Source: Lentinula raphanica (lineage: Eukaryota; Basidiomycota; Agaricomycetes; Agaricales; Omphalotaceae). Taken from it: a stretch of 64,000 nucleotides of DNA. Location: the NCBI GenBank assembly GCA_027919835.1, contig JANVFP010000002.1, positions 620,001 through 684,000 of the forward strand, in the 5' to 3' direction. Of the stretch, positions 36,701 to 44,696 are shown piece after piece. The notes under the pieces were generated by a model. The model saw only the letters and a program-made list of their open reading frames with translations, was not told where the DNA came from and did no database searches. Numbering within the stretch: position 1 is the first letter of the stretch; each line of letters opens with the position of its first letter. Position numbers and translations under genes: made by a program.

Positions 36701-37526
36701 GAATAGGAGGAGATTTAGAGTCCGATGTTGCCGTCGGCGGTGCTGGTTGAGAGGCTCTAGCCGCTACTTCGGAGTGTACAGCGTAGAGTAGAAAGGGTTC
36801 CATACCAGACATCTTGCAGGCATGATGAAAAACCGTAGCACCGACCAAGGCTATATCGACTCCGGAGTATTCCAATTTTGAAGCCATCTGAACAACGGAG
36901 GGATAAGTATACAATGGTTCGAAAGGAAATTTGTCCGAAAGAGGACGAGGTTTCAAACGAGAACGGGAGGTGAAGGCAGATCGACCAGCTCTTGTAGGAA
37001 GAGGATCATCTGGAGGTGACCGAGGGTATCGAGTCGGATCAAGATTCTCTGAGTCCTCCGATCCGTCGGAGGGTATCTCAGAAGAAGACGTCTGTGATAA
37101 AACTTGATCAGTGGTTCGGATTGTAATTGTTTTCGCTACCCAGTCAATCGACGGATTGCAGCGGGAGAGAAAACTATATCCTAAAACTGCTTTACAAGAA
37201 GAATCCAAAGGTGTGACATAAAAGTCCAGAGGTAGTTGCTCGTTTGAAGGAAAAACTACCGATAACAAAACGTATTCCGAGATCGGAGTCGGAGAAAGTG
37301 AACCATCAAATAATCGGAGATTGATCGGAGTAAGGATAGGTTTTGTCGGAATTCTTTTTTGGCAAACAAATGAAGTATCAATAAAACAATCAGTAGAACC
37401 GGAATCAAGTAAAGAATCAAAAGAGATGGAAATGTAATCAGAAGTAATAGTAGAAATTTTAGCAGACAGAGATATGATGAAAGATTTCTCAAGATTAGAA
37501 AGAGCGGACGCGTTGAGAGTTAGCAC
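33717..37526 (-). CDS. pol: Gypsy Pol polyprotein: protease, RT, RNase H, integrase, chromodomain
   Basis: 1269 residues counted from the first possible start, but the frame is open upstream to the gag stop at 37592 and lies in the -1 frame, so it is probably made by frameshifting. Domains in order: aspartic protease (DSGSTDCFID, about residue 41); reverse transcriptase (KIDLEEGAEPPIGRIYPLS; YLDD catalytic motif about residue 465); RNase H (ETDASDYALAAIL, VVTDHKNLEYF); integrase H2C2 zinc finger (H..H..CTICGRNK); DDE core (SMDFIEQLP, TSDRGSEFVS, E in GQTERVNQTLEQYI); and a C-terminal chromodomain (EYLVAEVLDSK, LRYFVRWSGY, EEFSWVAADD). All catalytic residues are present. The chromodomain places it among chromoviruses, which use it to target chromatin. 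Confidence 0.95.
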   Translation of the reverse strand: MLTLNASALSNLEKSFIISLSAKISTITSDYISISFDSLLDSGSTDCFIDTSFVCQKRIPTKPILTPINLRLFDGSLSPTPISEYVLLSVVFPSNEQLPLDFYVTPLDSSCKAVLGYSFLSRCNPSIDWVAKTITIRTTDQVLSQTSSSEIPSDGSEDSENLDPTRYPRSPPDDPLPTRAGRSAFTSRSRLKPRPLSDKFPFEPLYTYPSVVQMASKLEYSGVDIALVGATVFHHACKMSGMEPFLLYAVHSEVAARASQPAPPTATSDSKSPPIPEAYRDFADVFDEVESEVLPEHRSYDLKIDLEEGAEPPIGRIYPLSPRELEALREFIDKQLVSGAIRPSTSPHGAPVLFVPKKDGSLRLCVDFRGLNRITKKDRYPLPLISDLLDAPKKAKIYTKLDLAHAYHLIRIADGDEWKTTFRTRYGSFEWLVMPFGLTNAPAAFQRFVNDIFADLLDVCVIVYLDDILIYSDDPTAHEEHVKEVLRRLRKHKLFCNPAKCEFGIDTVEYLGYILSPDGLSMAEDKIKAIIDWPTPRKVKDIQSFLGFANFYRRFIHNYSDIVVPMNRLTRKDTPWVWTSECQDSFDTLKHAFTHAPILSHWEPDKPLIVETDASDYALAAILSIVGADGEIHPVAFLSRTFHSAELNYDTHDKELLAIFEAFKAWRHYLEGSGTPIDVVTDHKNLEYFSTTKILTRRQVRWSEYLHQFNFVIRFCPGKLGAKPDAMTRRWDVYPKEGDIGYAQVNPHNFRPIFTNDQLTTSLRATFLEGPVLRASVVMDFEAVHQSIREHYSSDGEAMAGLKLVDDPSNLRWTMGLDGLLRLDGRIYVPNFGDLRLQILRFFHDHPLSGHFGQNRTLEAVRRQYTWPKVREFVKDYVSSCTICGRNKPRRHRPYGLLKPLPVPSRPWDSISMDFIEQLPDSDGYTAILVVVDHASKQAIFIACDDKITSEQLAQLFVIHVFSKHGVPNHVTSDRGSEFVSAFFRALGQALSMELHYTSGYHPEADGQTERVNQTLEQYIQIYCSYQQDDWSSLLPIAEFAYNNAPNASTGLTPFFANKGYHPNITVRPEIDIRSDLAKDFIVNLDELHTFLRDEITNAQKKYKEQADRKRIPPPEFSVGSEVFVLAKYIRSTRPTAKFAEKYLGPFTVLEKIGSLSYKIQLPDYLRRIHPVFHVSQLEPSYPNPIPNRTQTPPPLIEVEGEVEYLVAEVLDSKLDRRFKRCPLRYFVRWSGYEGTDEEFSWVAADDIHADELIPAFHLRYPDKPGPLT

Positions 37527-37591
37527 CTCTGGTAGAGCACGAACCAGGTCAACGCAACTCCTGCTTCGTGCAGAGGGACAGGAGTTGCGGA

Positions 37592-39331
37592 CTATTTTTC
37601 CGGTTCCTCCGACGGAGAGTCCGGAATCTCTTCTTCTTCAGCTACCTCCTCGAGAACGCCAGCTCTGCCTTTAGCAGCATTTTCTTTAGACTTCTTCCGG
37701 GGACAGTCCTTAAGGACATGACCACCTTGTCCGCAGAAAAGACAGAGATTAAACTTCTTACGACGTTCCCGTTCCGCAGGAGTAAGCTTGCCGTCGGAGC
37801 CGAGGTTGTCTGCGATCGATTTCTTCGGAAACTTGTTGCCAGAGTTGCCTTTGTTGTTGTTGGAATTACCGAACTTCTTTTGATTGTTAAAGTTCGAACC
37901 AGAGGACGAAGAGGACTGATTAGCACCAGAGTTCTGAGAGGAATTAAACGGTACCGGTTTCTTGCCATCCTTCTTCCCTTTCTTTGGGTCCGAAGGCTCC
38001 AAAAACCGATGACTTTCCCGCTTCTTCTCTTCTTCTCTGCGCCAATAACGGTTATCCAACCGTAACACTTCTCTCCGATATTCGGAAAGAGTCCGAGGTT
38101 CCGGCATACGAGCTATTTCGTCCTTGAGTCGGGGTGCTAGTCCTTTCTGATACGCCCATCGGAGAGCGTTCACATCCCAACCGGAGGCAGCAGCCAGAGT
38201 GTTAAACTTGATATTGTACGCTCCGACCTTTTCGTCGTTGCGCATCCGAAGGGTTCCGAGTTTGTCTTCGGACTCACCCTGCGCATCGTACAAACCAAAG
38301 TTTTCCTGCAGCTCCTGGACTAAAGCAGCGTATGACGTGGTCCAAGCAGGTAGAGCTTTGACATTCGGATCCAAGATGTCCGGTTCAAACCATTCACGAG
38401 CGGCGCCGGTCAAATATGACAAGGCGTAATTGATTTTCCGCTGATCAGTGAAATAGTTCGGACGATCAATGAATACCAAAGACAAAGATACCAGGAAAGA
38501 TTTGAGTTTTCGGGGGTTGGAACCATCAAATGGTTCAGGGTCTTTGACCTTCGTCTTTCCAGAGTCCGATTCCGACTCCTTCGGACGTAAGGCCGATGTG
38601 AAATCCGCAAGAGTGTCGTTGAAGGACATCAAGGCGTTAAGAGCCAAGTTATCTGACGAACGAGAAGAGCTCGAAGAGCGACTTCGAACCGACGGAGGTG
38701 GATTAGGAGGTGGGTCAGGAGGATCTCGATCGTCGCCAGGGCCTCCGGGAGGACCCTCAGGAGGACCATCATCTGGTGGACCTTCAGGAGGATCACGTCT
38801 CGGGCCATCGGGAGGTCCTTCATCATCCGGTTCATCACCAGGAAAACCTGGCGGAAAACCCGGCGGATCCGACGGAGGATCACGTCGAGGTTCTGGATCC
38901 CTGGAATGATGACTACCTTGCGAATGTCCCGGTAGAGAAGGAACTTGGGTAGGTCTAGCAGCTGCACGAGACGGAGTAGGAGGTGGTTGTAGTGGAGGAA
39001 CAGGTTCACCTTCGATAACCCGTTTAGCTTTCGGAGTTAATACACGAACATGTTCACCACTAGGCAGAATAGCAGTCTGATAGACATACTCCGTAGATTC
39101 CGAAACACCGCGAACGTTTTCAGTAGTAACCGTCGGAAGAGGAACAGGAGCGGGACCGAACGCAGAAATGCGCGGTCTCCGGTTACCAACTGCAGAGATA
39201 GATTCGTTAAAAGCCGTCAAAGCCTGAGCATTTGCGACAAAAGGATTTTCTTCATCCCGAGTGGGAGAAGGAGTACGAGGACGACGAGCAGCACGAGTTT
39301 GAGCCCGTAGTGTTCGTTGAGTGCGATCCAT
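37592..39331 (-). CDS. gag: Gypsy Gag protein (579 aa) with zinc knuckle
   Basis: Starts at 39331 just inside the 5' LTR. The N-terminal third is Pro/Asp/Arg-rich. The central capsid-like part contains DPEPFDGSNPRKLKSFL and NYALSYLTGAAREWFEP, a conserved fungal gypsy Gag block. A Lys/Asn/Ser-rich region leads to one CCHC zinc knuckle, CLFCGQGGHVLKDC, near residue 540. The stop is within an A5 run (GAA AAA TAG), allowing a -1 slip into pol. Gag forms the particle that packages the element's RNA. Confidence 0.93.
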   Translation of the reverse strand: MDRTQRTLRAQTRAARRPRTPSPTRDEENPFVANAQALTAFNESISAVGNRRPRISAFGPAPVPLPTVTTENVRGVSESTEYVYQTAILPSGEHVRVLTPKAKRVIEGEPVPPLQPPPTPSRAAARPTQVPSLPGHSQGSHHSRDPEPRRDPPSDPPGFPPGFPGDEPDDEGPPDGPRRDPPEGPPDDGPPEGPPGGPGDDRDPPDPPPNPPPSVRSRSSSSSRSSDNLALNALMSFNDTLADFTSALRPKESESDSGKTKVKDPEPFDGSNPRKLKSFLVSLSLVFIDRPNYFTDQRKINYALSYLTGAAREWFEPDILDPNVKALPAWTTSYAALVQELQENFGLYDAQGESEDKLGTLRMRNDEKVGAYNIKFNTLAAASGWDVNALRWAYQKGLAPRLKDEIARMPEPRTLSEYRREVLRLDNRYWRREEEKKRESHRFLEPSDPKKGKKDGKKPVPFNSSQNSGANQSSSSSGSNFNNQKKFGNSNNNKGNSGNKFPKKSIADNLGSDGKLTPAERERRKKFNLCLFCGQGGHVLKDCPRKKSKENAAKGRAGVLEEVAEEEEIPDSPSEEPEK

Positions 39332-39369
39332 ATGGAATAGAGATGAATCAGTGCAACGTTGACGAGATA

Positions 39370-39380
39370 AGTTTTAATAT
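39370..39380 (-). other. Self-primer binding site of the Gypsy element
   Basis: On the minus strand, two bases after the 5' LTR, ATATTAAAACT (11 nt) is the exact complement of AGTTTTAATAT inside the LTR (39635-39625, minus). No tRNA-type PBS beginning TGG is present. This is the arrangement used by Tf1/sushi-type elements, where the first 11 nt of the transcript prime reverse transcription. Confidence 0.75.
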
Positions 39381-39382
39381 AC

Positions 39383-39970
39383 TGTTAGGACCGTGCCACC
39401 GACGGAGTCGGAGCTCCGATCAGAGACACAGAGGATTGTTGAACGTTAGTGTTGTTATTGAGCAACACCCTCGCCACGTTACCGTGTTCAACCAAGAGAG
39501 CAGAGGAGGACGAGTACAACGTGTACGAAGTCCGACGGAGGTTCGGAGTCGGCGATGATCAACGATCAAGACAACACCGAGAGCACAGAGGTGAGTGTTA
39601 ACGTTAACGAGGTAATCCAAGTTGATATTAAAACTGAGGTATGTAAGTATGTACAGGCTCCTTATATACTGTACGGATAGTCAGTCTAATCTAAAGTACA
39701 ATAAGACGATACACATCTCGGTACTACAGCATCGGAGGTGAGAAAGACAATAAGCTATTGTAAAGTAAATCAATATAAAAGGTCAGCTGAGCTGTCAGAG
39801 AATAAAACAATAAGATCATAATCAAGTATAAGACCAGACTGATGCGCCGACGGAATCGGAAGGAGGGACAAGGCGGACACTGCTAGACATGACTAGAGAG
39901 ATTCAGGAAATCTCTAAGTCCAATCGCCGAGTGAAGCTCCGACGGAGCTCCGAAGATTATGGTTGTAACA
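39383..39970 (-). repeat. 5' LTR of the Gypsy element (promoter)
   Basis: 588 bp. On the minus strand TATATAAGG (39661-39669) lies about 30 bp upstream of the predicted transcript start at 39635, giving U3 of about 335 bp and R-U5 of about 253 bp. It has four CCGACGG sites (39399, 39532, 39847, 39939). Confidence 0.92.
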
Positions 39971-39975
39971 GGGCC

Positions 39976-41130
39976 AATCTAGGTACTAAAAATAGCCCAA
40001 AAAATCACTAAAAATGCAAAAAATATTTAGGGATAGTATAGAGCCTATTGCAGGCCCAGGCACATCAAAATTACCAAAAAAGGTAAAAATTGATCATGAT
40101 CTCATCTTGTAGCAAAAAATCTGAAAAAAATCCTAAAAATAGTCAAAAAATTCAGGGGTGCCTTGTTGGCGCTCAAAATGCAAAATAAAAAAAAATACGC
40201 GACAAGTGTAAAAATTTTTATCACTCCAAATCATTCTAAATCCACTATACAGTCAGTATATATGATGTATATGCTATATTTAGCATCCTAGTACCTTTAT
40301 TGGGCTAAAAATAGAACTTGATCTCATCTGATAGCAAAAAATCTGAAAAAATCATTAAAAATACTCAAAAAATTCAGGGGTGCCTTATTGGCCCTGAAAA
40401 TGCAAAATAAAAAAATTTACACGACACAATTGAAAAACAACATCACTTCAAATCATACCAAATCCACTACACAGTCAGTATATATCATGTATATACTATT
40501 TATAGCACCCCTAGTACCCTCAATCACTTATATCACTCAAGAATCATACCAAACTGAATAATTTGGGGAGTAAATATATTGTACATGATATTTTTAGCAC
40601 ACCTAGTACCCTTGATAACTTAGAACAATTTATATTACTCAATATGTTCAGTACACTTAGCATTTATCACACCTAACACACTAAAACTCATAACAGTACT
40701 TATATGTATTATACTTAACACAGTTGACAATGAAAATACTCAAAACAGTATTATCAGTCACTATACTTAACACACTTAACAGTCAAAAAGTCGGAACAAT
40801 GTTACTTTATATACATAACACACTCATTGTTATACTATAACACACTTATAACAACAAGTTTTGGGCGCTTATGGGCGCTTATTTGGTGTTTTTGAGTCAA
40901 AAATCATTATAGCACACTCAATAATGTTTGTCTGGCCTCCATACTGTGTCAGGATGTTGTCTATATCATATTCTTCTAGATACAATTCAGAGAACTCGAA
41001 AATTCAACCTGTGGGGTTGGCTATATTGTGATCTTTTGAAATATAACAGTGTTTTATGTAAATGTCAATGCATATGTCCATGTAATGCAAGTATACTGAT
41101 GGTGGTTCATGAGGGAATCACTCCTACAGT
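39976..41130 (+). repeat. Left arm of the palindrome (inner part)
   Basis: Continues the left arm after the nested Gypsy element; the outer part of the same arm is 30977-31287. Pairs with 41290-42479 on the opposite strand. AT-rich, no coding frames. Sequence from about 39976 to 40905 appears identical to the other arm. Confidence 0.8.
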
Positions 41131-41289
41131 CTATTAGAAGTATCTGGACATGGTTCAGATACTCACTATGACTATTGGACTCTGTGATATACATGTACAT
41201 GTTTCATGTACACTATAGATGTCTACACTTACATGTAACAATAGATGTCATATTCAATGACCCCCATTACAGATCTCTTTGCTGTATCA

Positions 41290-42779
41290 CATAGGGTTAG
41301 CATAGAATAGGTTGTAGGATGACTCTTCTCATGACCCAGTAGCAGTTTGACTTCATAACATGGGTGTATGCATTGACATTTACATAAAACACTGTTATAT
41401 CACAAAAGATCACAATATAGCCAGTCCCAAAAGCTGTAATCTTGAGTTCTCCGAGTTGTATCAAGTGTAGTATGATATAAACAACATCCTTACACAATAT
41501 AGAGCCCACACAAAAATTATTGAGTGTGCTATTAATGAATTTTGACTCAAAAACACCAAATAAGCGCCCATAAGCGCCCAAAACTCGTTGTTATAAGTGT
41601 GTTATAGTATAACAATGAGTGTGTTATGTATATAAAGTAACATTGTTCCGACTTTTTGACTGTTAAGTGTGTTAAGTATAGTGACTGATAATACTGTTTT
41701 GAGTATTTTCATTGTCAACTGTGTTAAGTATAATACATATAAGTACTGTTATGAGTTTTAGTGTGTTAGGTGTGATAAATGCTAAGTGTACTGAACATAT
41801 TGAGTAATATAAATTGTTCTAAGTTATCAAGGGTACTAGGTGTGCTAAAAATATCATGTACAATATATTTACTCCCCAAATTATTCAGTTTGGTATGATT
41901 CTTGAGTGATATAAGTGATTGAGGGTACTAGGGGTGCTATAAATAGTATATACATGATATATACTGACTGTGTAGTGGATTTGGTATGATTTGAAGTGAT
42001 GTTGTTTTTCAATTGTGTCGTGTAAATTTTTTTATTTTGCATTTTCAGGGCCAATAAGGCACCCCTGAATTTTTTGAGTATTTTTAATGATTTTTTCAGA
42101 TTTTTTGCTATCAGATGAGATCAAGTTCTATTTTTAGCCCAATAAAGGTACTAGGATGCTAAATATAGCATATACATCATATATACTGACTGTATAGTGG
42201 ATTTAGAATGATTTGGAGTGATAAAAATTTTTACACTTGTCGCGTATTTTTTTTTATTTTGCATTTTGAGCGCCAACAAGGCACCCCTGAATTTTTTGAC
42301 TATTTTTAGGATTTTTTTCAGATTTTTTGCTACAAGATGAGATCATGATCAATTTTTACCTTTTTTGGTAATTTTGATGTGCCTGGGCCTGCAATAGGCT
42401 CTATACTATCCCTAAATATTTTTTGCATTTTTAGTGATTTTTTGGGCTATTTTTAGTACCTAGATTGGCCCTACATCATTTTTTATCATATGAGGTCATT
42501 TGCTTACATATCCTGATCTGACCTAATCAGGCCATTTTAGGTTTTTTATGAATTTTTATGAATTTTCGGGTTTTTTTGAAAATGTACTGCTTATTTAATA
42601 TCTGGATGATTATTAATTACCCAAAACAGTAAATATAAGCCATATGTGACAGGTGGTGACAGGCATGACCACCCCCCGGGGCCATTTCCGGGACCCCCTC
42701 CGGGTTATCACAACTATTTGCAATAGGTACCCGATAACTTATCGGTACTTTTTACAAAAGTTTTACAGTATCAGCTGTG
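41290..42779 (-). repeat. Right arm of the palindrome, uninterrupted
   Basis: Reverse complement of the left arm. At about 42460-42476 it carries the joined sequence GATGTAGGGCCAATCTA (minus strand), which is the empty insertion site of the Gypsy element seen filled in the other arm. Confidence 0.8.
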
Positions 42780-42784
42780 AGCAT

Positions 42785-44134
42785 TGGGCCGGATTTGATC
42801 CTATTGTCGGACCGCTTCTTCCCGTATTTCTGCATGCTTTACTCAGTTGAAAGTTCTACGTCTTCTCTGTTGAACGTTTGCTGTAAGTGTAACTGTATGT
42901 CAGGATTTGCACCATTCTTTCACCACCGCTATGCCATTCGCTCTCACCACCCACATATCTCATCCACATCTGGTCATCTTCGGGTCTGATTTTTGTGATG
43001 CTTGTGAAAGGATGGGTGTCGCTTTGAATGCTCTCTTCAACCCTGTTCACACAACGATGGCCTCCGGCGCCTCTCAATACTTTCTGTTCCCCTCCTCCGT
43101 TTGGTGACGTTACGTCTTTGTCAGAGTCGACAAAGTTGTCCCCGGTTTCTGCACAACCTTTTGCTTCAATGTCTACAGTACTTCAGATGAATGTTTCTTC
43201 GGAACTGTATCAGGAACTGTTTTACCTTCAGTGAGTATACAACAGGCATTTGAACGTTGCCTTTCATAACCAATATGTCAGCTTCAACAGTACCAATTCC
43301 CTACATGGGTTGAATGTTAATGTTGTTGATTGTCTTAAATTGCTATCCATTGCACTGTTGCATCATCTTCTTGAAGGTGATTGCTTGAAAAAGGGTACTC
43401 ATTCTTGTTCTATGTTTGCCAATGGCTATCTATCATTGAAATTGCTCAGTGAAAGCCTTGCAGATACTGTGTAGCTCAGGAACTGTATGTACATAGTGCA
43501 ATAGGTATCACATCCACATGTAATATATTGCCAAGTTCTCCAGAGTCCTCCCCACTGTGTAGCATGTTCAATCAATCTCGACAGGTAGCGGGCTTTGCCG
43601 CTCGCCGGCCCTACTGGTTATATTATAACTCACAGTTGTCAATAATATAGGTGGTCACATGACCTGCCACCGTGAACTGTGTACAATCAAAAAGAAGTTC
43701 ACCAGGTCAAAATCTGAATATAGCTATAATAACATATACTATATACATTGTTATCTATTATATTTGTTAACATTACACATATATAATGGTTGTAATAATA
43801 TATTATGATACCTATAATTAGAATGTGTTCCGAAATTAATAGTTATCAAGTTCAAATACAGTATATCATAATATATGGGGGTTAGTAGATATAGTCAATA
43901 TAAGAGCAATAAATAGAGTATCATATGATGAAGTAAAAGTGATTGAATAAGTTTTTGAATCATTTGAACTTATTAAAAAGCTTTGGAAAATCTTTGAAAG
44001 ATATCCAAATATCTCTGGAAGACTCTCAGAGATTCTCAGAGATATTCAAAGATTTCTAAAGATATTCAAAGATTTTCAAAGATATCCAAAGAAATTCAGA
44101 GATTTTGAAAGACATTCAAGGAACTCTGAAGGCT
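42785..44134. other. Right flank of the foldback element, no intact gene
   Basis: Starts with a coding-like stretch on the plus strand (HWAGFDPIVGPLLPVF at about 42782-42830) that seems to continue a frame from the left side of the foldback insertion, and a Cys-containing stretch near 42985 (FGSDFCDACERMG). These may be remnants of an interrupted gene. From about 43580 the DNA is AT-rich with a GCGGGCTTTGCCGC hairpin at 43588. A block of degenerate TTTCAAAGATATC repeats lies at about 43980-44125, inverted relative to the block at 30690-30800. Confidence 0.4.
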
Positions 44135-44548
44135 TTAGGTTTTGGGGGGTGTCTCAGGAGACACCAAAGACACTGAAGACTCTAGAGACCCCAGGCAATC
44201 TGGAATTCTTTGAGATCTAGGTTGGGTAGCCCTGAGCACAGAACATTTTTGCTGATGAGTGTCATCTCTCGAGATTCGAGCAATGAGAGCGAAACAGACA
44301 TGTTTAGGAATAGCAGGAGAGTGTTCATCAGGATAATTGGTACTGTTTTCTCCTTCGGAAGGAGCACATTTCAGTACAGGATAACTCTCTCCGCCATCGC
44401 TAAACCAAGCCAAGCGCTCAAAGGCATGAGGATCACCAAGGTAGATAACGTCGTCTGACTGAAGATATTTTTGGCGGAGATTTTCAATACGTTCCGCCAA
44501 ATTATGAGGAACGTTGGACAGAGTCAAGGGTGCTGTTTTTGGGGGCAT
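44135..44548 (-). CDS. Hypothetical protein, possibly the 5' exon of an interrupted gene
   Basis: Starts at 44548 (MPPKTAPLTLSNVPHNL), followed by a plausible folded stretch (AERIENLRQKYLQSDDVIYLGDP then HAFERLAWFSDGG). After about residue 90 composition becomes repeat-like and the frame runs into the degenerate repeats, so the real exon probably ends around 44270. No known domain. It is on the same strand as the 5'-truncated gene at 29195-29876, and the two could be halves of one gene split by the island, but no sequence join proves this. Confidence 0.35.
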   Translation of the reverse strand: MPPKTAPLTLSNVPHNLAERIENLRQKYLQSDDVIYLGDPHAFERLAWFSDGGESYPVLKCAPSEGENSTNYPDEHSPAIPKHVCFALIARISRDDTHQQKCSVLRATQPRSQRIPDCLGSLESSVSLVSPETPPKT

Positions 44549-44696
44549 AGATGATGATGGACGTTGTAAGACAACAGATGGAAATTGAGGCTATCGCAGA
44601 ACGTAGAAGGAATTTGAAATTTGCAAGTCACGTTTGCCGCGAGACGGAGTTCCCTCCAATCTTGCTAGAGTAAGCTTGTTAACACTTTCATCGACA

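Larger units (their letters stand above)
31288..39970 (-). mobile_element. Intact Gypsy/Ty3 chromovirus LTR retrotransposon (8.7 kb)
   Basis: Two 588-bp LTRs (TGTTAG...TAACA) enclose gag and pol on the minus strand, with an extra spliced gene on the plus strand. GGGCC is duplicated at 31283-31287 and 39971-39975. The LTRs differ at three positions by my reading (about 31438, one near 31473 and one near 31750), so insertion is recent. The gag and pol frames are both open throughout, with a chromodomain at the end of pol, so it may be autonomous. Confidence 0.93.
30977..42779. mobile_element. Foldback-like palindromic element with nested Gypsy element
   Basis: The ends are CACAG...CTGTG inverted repeats, directly flanked by AGCAT on both sides (30972-30976 and 42780-42784), a candidate 5-bp target duplication. 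Without the nested LTR element the unit is about 3.1 kb: two arms of about 1.45 kb around a spacer at about 41130-41290. Most of each arm appears identical to the other; the outermost 50 bp and the inner 200 bp next to the spacer have diverged. Inside each arm a block of about 230 bp (containing CAGGGGTGCCTT and CAGTCAGTATATAT) is present twice in diverged form, as in Foldback elements. No transposase is encoded, so it is non-autonomous; the superfamily is not identifiable from these ends. Confidence 0.75.

Noticed and set aside
30977..42779. The large palindrome as a pure assembly artefact
   Set aside because: Flanking AGCAT repeats, diverged outer ends and centre, and an insertion present in only one arm argue for a real structure, though long reads should confirm it.
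42653..43107. A complete gene at the right edge of the foldback element
   Set aside because: Frames are short, partly made from the terminal repeat, and show no domain; I describe them only as possible remnants.
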